Source: Clostridiaceae bacterium
GTDB taxonomy: Bacteria > Bacillota > Clostridia > Oscillospirales > Acutalibacteraceae
Direction of reading: 5' to 3'
DNA: 7,532 nucleotides
Assembly: GCA_016295895.1 (NCBI GenBank)
Contig: JAEDKI010000096.1
Location: forward strand, 1 to 7,532
Positions within the stretch are counted from its first letter, which is position 1. The number at the start of each line of letters is the position of its first letter. Below, piece after piece: positions 5,837-7,532 of the stretch. The translations under genes and the position numbers were made by a program. The notes under the pieces are model-generated. The model did no database searches. It was not told the origin of the DNA and worked only from the letters and a program-made list of their open reading frames with translations.

Positions 5837-7532
5837 TCAGGAAATATAATTCTTCGGGTTTTGGGTTTCGCCGTTTCGGATAACCTCAAAGTGAAGATGC
5901 GGACCTGTTGAGTTGCCTGTTGAACCGACCTTGCCAATTGTCTGACCCGCTTCAACATATTCTCCCACGGAAACGGTTATCGAGCCGCTGATCATATGAG
6001 CGTATCGGGTCTTATATCCGTCACCGTGGTTAATCAGAACCATGTTTCCGTAGCCCGAATTACTGCGCTGAACAACCTCAACTCTGCCGCTCTTTGAAGC
6101 GATAACGGGTGTTCCGAGAGCGCCGCCGCCTCCTCTTGTGAGGTCAATTCCGTTGTGCCAGCCGCTGCTTCTCCAGCCGTAAGGCGAGCTGACATAGTGG
6201 CAACTCGGAGCAGGCCATAGGAAGCCGAGCTTTGATGCTTCGCCGATATAAACTCCGCCGAAAGTAGTTTTTGTTCCTACGGAAACAATCTCGTCAACAG
6301 GCTCGGTGATGGTTTCATAAGAATATTCGGTATCCTGAAGAATTCCGTCAATATAAACCTGCGTTTTTGTAACTCTTTCGCTGCCGTCAACGCCCTCTTG
6401 AATAACCTGCCTGTATCCGCTGTATTTTGTGGCGTCACGCCTCTGAACGGTATCAAATTCAATGTCTCTGACCGTTGAGGTCGAAACGATTTTCTTAATG
6501 CTGACAAGCTTCTGAGCGTTCTTGATAATAATGCTGTCGCCCGCTTGAATATCCTCCCAGTCATAGCTCGGATTCAGAGCGCTGATTATATCGGCTGAAA
6601 CGCCGTTTTCTTCTGCAATCGATTCAAGGGAATCTCCGTCTTCTATAACATAAGCCTCGGCTTCGGATTTTGTTCCCAAAACCGTTTCCGACAGCTTTGC
6701 GGCGTCCCACATGGCATTGGAATCGTCGGGATAAAGACCCTGAACATAGTCAATATTTTCCGCAAAACCGACAACATAGTTATTTTTCTTTGCATCCTCT
6801 TCATAAGGCGCAAGAATATCGTAAAAAACGGTTTTGGCGTCCGCTTCGTTCTTGACTGCACAAATGAAATCGCCGTCAATGTAAATTCCGCAGGCGTGAG
6901 TAAGGTTATCAACGGAATTTTCAATCATTTTATCTGAAATTGACTGAGCGTCATTAAGCTGGTCAAGCGAAACAAGGCTTAGATTGTATTTGGCGTTAAG
7001 GTTCGATGCCGAAGCGGCGGGAACAGATGCCTTTATTTCATTGTCTGAGCCGTATGCTCCCGAAGTCAGTCGGTCTTTAACAAGGTCAATGGCTTCGATA
7101 TAAACCGATTCATTGCTTATATAGCCGATGCTCTGGTCGTTATATATAACTTCAAGCGCAAAGGTAACATCGTTCCAATAGCTGACCGTAACAATAAGAA
7201 TCGCAAGCGAAGCAATCGGCATCAGAATATTTGCCGTTGTTTTCAAAAGATTATTATGGCTTGAAAATGCCTTTTTGAAATAATGAGCGACAACAGCAGG
7301 CAGAGAGAGCGGGGATTTGAAAGCTCTTTTAATCGTTTTACCTGCCCGCTTAATTTCCGTTCTGAAATTAAGAATTTCTTTTAAAGTTGTTTTGATTCTC
7401 TTAACGGCAAGGCTCTTTGCATTTTCGGTTGATTTTGAAATTGCACGGTGAATATAGATGAACGGTGCAGATATCAGCTTGAAAATAAAACCGAAAACGG
7501 TTGAAAACAGCCTGCAAATTCTGTCTCCGAAA
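5837..7532 (-). CDS. Membrane-anchored M23 (LytM-type) peptidoglycan endopeptidase with LysM and G5 domains, N-terminus outside the window
   Basis: The reading frame is open from the stop at 5837 to the right edge, 564 codons, with no ATG, GTG or ribosome binding site before 7246, so the true start lies outside. Counting from the edge, the order is: a hydrophobic stretch (about 7510-7457), a Lys/Arg-rich segment (about 7456-7250), a transmembrane helix (about 7234-7172), an extracellular region of unknown fold (7160-6660), a LysM domain (about 6655-6518; VIEDGDSLESIAEENG), a G5-like domain (about 6508-6266; DTVQRRD and a TEYSYETITEPVDEIVSVGT end), then the M23 catalytic domain (about 6200-5840). 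Metal and catalytic residues are in SPYGWRSSGWHNGID (His at 6157-6155, the Asp four residues later), YAH and GPHLHFEV. All appear intact, so it should cleave wall peptide cross-bridges. LysM and G5 should hold it on peptidoglycan. It precedes birA by 25 bases. Confidence 0.93.
   Translation of the reverse strand, partial: FGDRICRLFSTVFGFIFKLISAPFIYIHRAISKSTENAKSLAVKRIKTTLKEILNFRTEIKRAGKTIKRAFKSPLSLPAVVAHYFKKAFSSHNNLLKTTANILMPIASLAILIVTVSYWNDVTFALEVIYNDQSIGYISNESVYIEAIDLVKDRLTSGAYGSDNEIKASVPAASASNLNAKYNLSLVSLDQLNDAQSISDKMIENSVDNLTHACGIYIDGDFICAVKNEADAKTVFYDILAPYEEDAKKNNYVVGFAENIDYVQGLYPDDSNAMWDAAKLSETVLGTKSEAEAYVIEDGDSLESIAEENGVSADIISALNPSYDWEDIQAGDSIIIKNAQKLVSIKKIVSTSTVRDIEFDTVQRRDATKYSGYRQVIQEGVDGSERVTKTQVYIDGILQDTEYSYETITEPVDEIVSVGTKTTFGGVYIGEASKLGFLWPAPSCHYVSSPYGWRSSGWHNGIDLTRGGGGALGTPVIASKSGRVEVVQRSNSGYGNMVLINHGDGYKTRYAHMISGSITVSVGEYVEAGQTIGKVGSTGNSTGPHLHFEVIRNGETQNPKNYIS

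Noticed and set aside
5812..5958. Extended birA start giving 49 extra N-terminal residues
   Set aside because: The extension overlaps the peptidase C-terminus, shows no helix-turn-helix, and a strong GAGGAG sits directly before the ATG at 5811.

Overview
All genes in this window lie on the minus strand and are read from right to left. The organism looks like an anaerobic gut-type Clostridia (Bacillota), probably close to Oscillospiraceae/Ruminococcaceae. The basis is the Firmicutes-type class II galactose-1-phosphate uridylyltransferase, strong AGGAG ribosome binding sites, a group I BirA without a DNA-binding domain, lipoproteins with Thr/Ser/Ala-rich linkers, and a LysM-G5-M23 wall peptidase. 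Base composition is moderate and looks uniform throughout. The taxonomic placement is an inference from family resemblance, not from a search.

In transcription order the window holds: (1) a membrane-anchored M23 peptidoglycan endopeptidase with LysM and G5 domains, whose start lies beyond the right edge (7532-5837); (2) birA, biotin-protein ligase (5811-5107); (3) a lipoprotein with a disordered linker and a C-terminal Ig-like beta domain, starting at TTG (5095-4346); (4) a 703-residue protein fusing a beta-propeller to an alpha-helical toroid that resembles six-hairpin glycosidases, with no signal peptide (4332-2221); (5) galT, class II (2201-705); (6) a second lipoprotein whose C-terminus runs off the left edge (654-1).

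The gaps between genes are 25, 11, 13, 19 and 50 bases. No intrinsic terminator is visible in any of them, and two ribosome binding sites overlap the preceding stop codon. The layout suggests one transcript, or at least coupled translation from the peptidase through galT. It mixes cell-envelope functions (peptidase, two lipoproteins), cofactor attachment (BirA) and sugar metabolism (GalT plus the toroid protein).

The most novel element is the propeller-toroid protein. It appears cytosolic (no signal peptide, 23 cysteines), has conserved-looking acidic, His and Trp motifs in the toroid, and sits directly upstream of galT. I recognise the fold types but not a defined function. I see no CRISPR array, mobile element, tRNA or rRNA, and no gene-free stretch longer than 50 bases.
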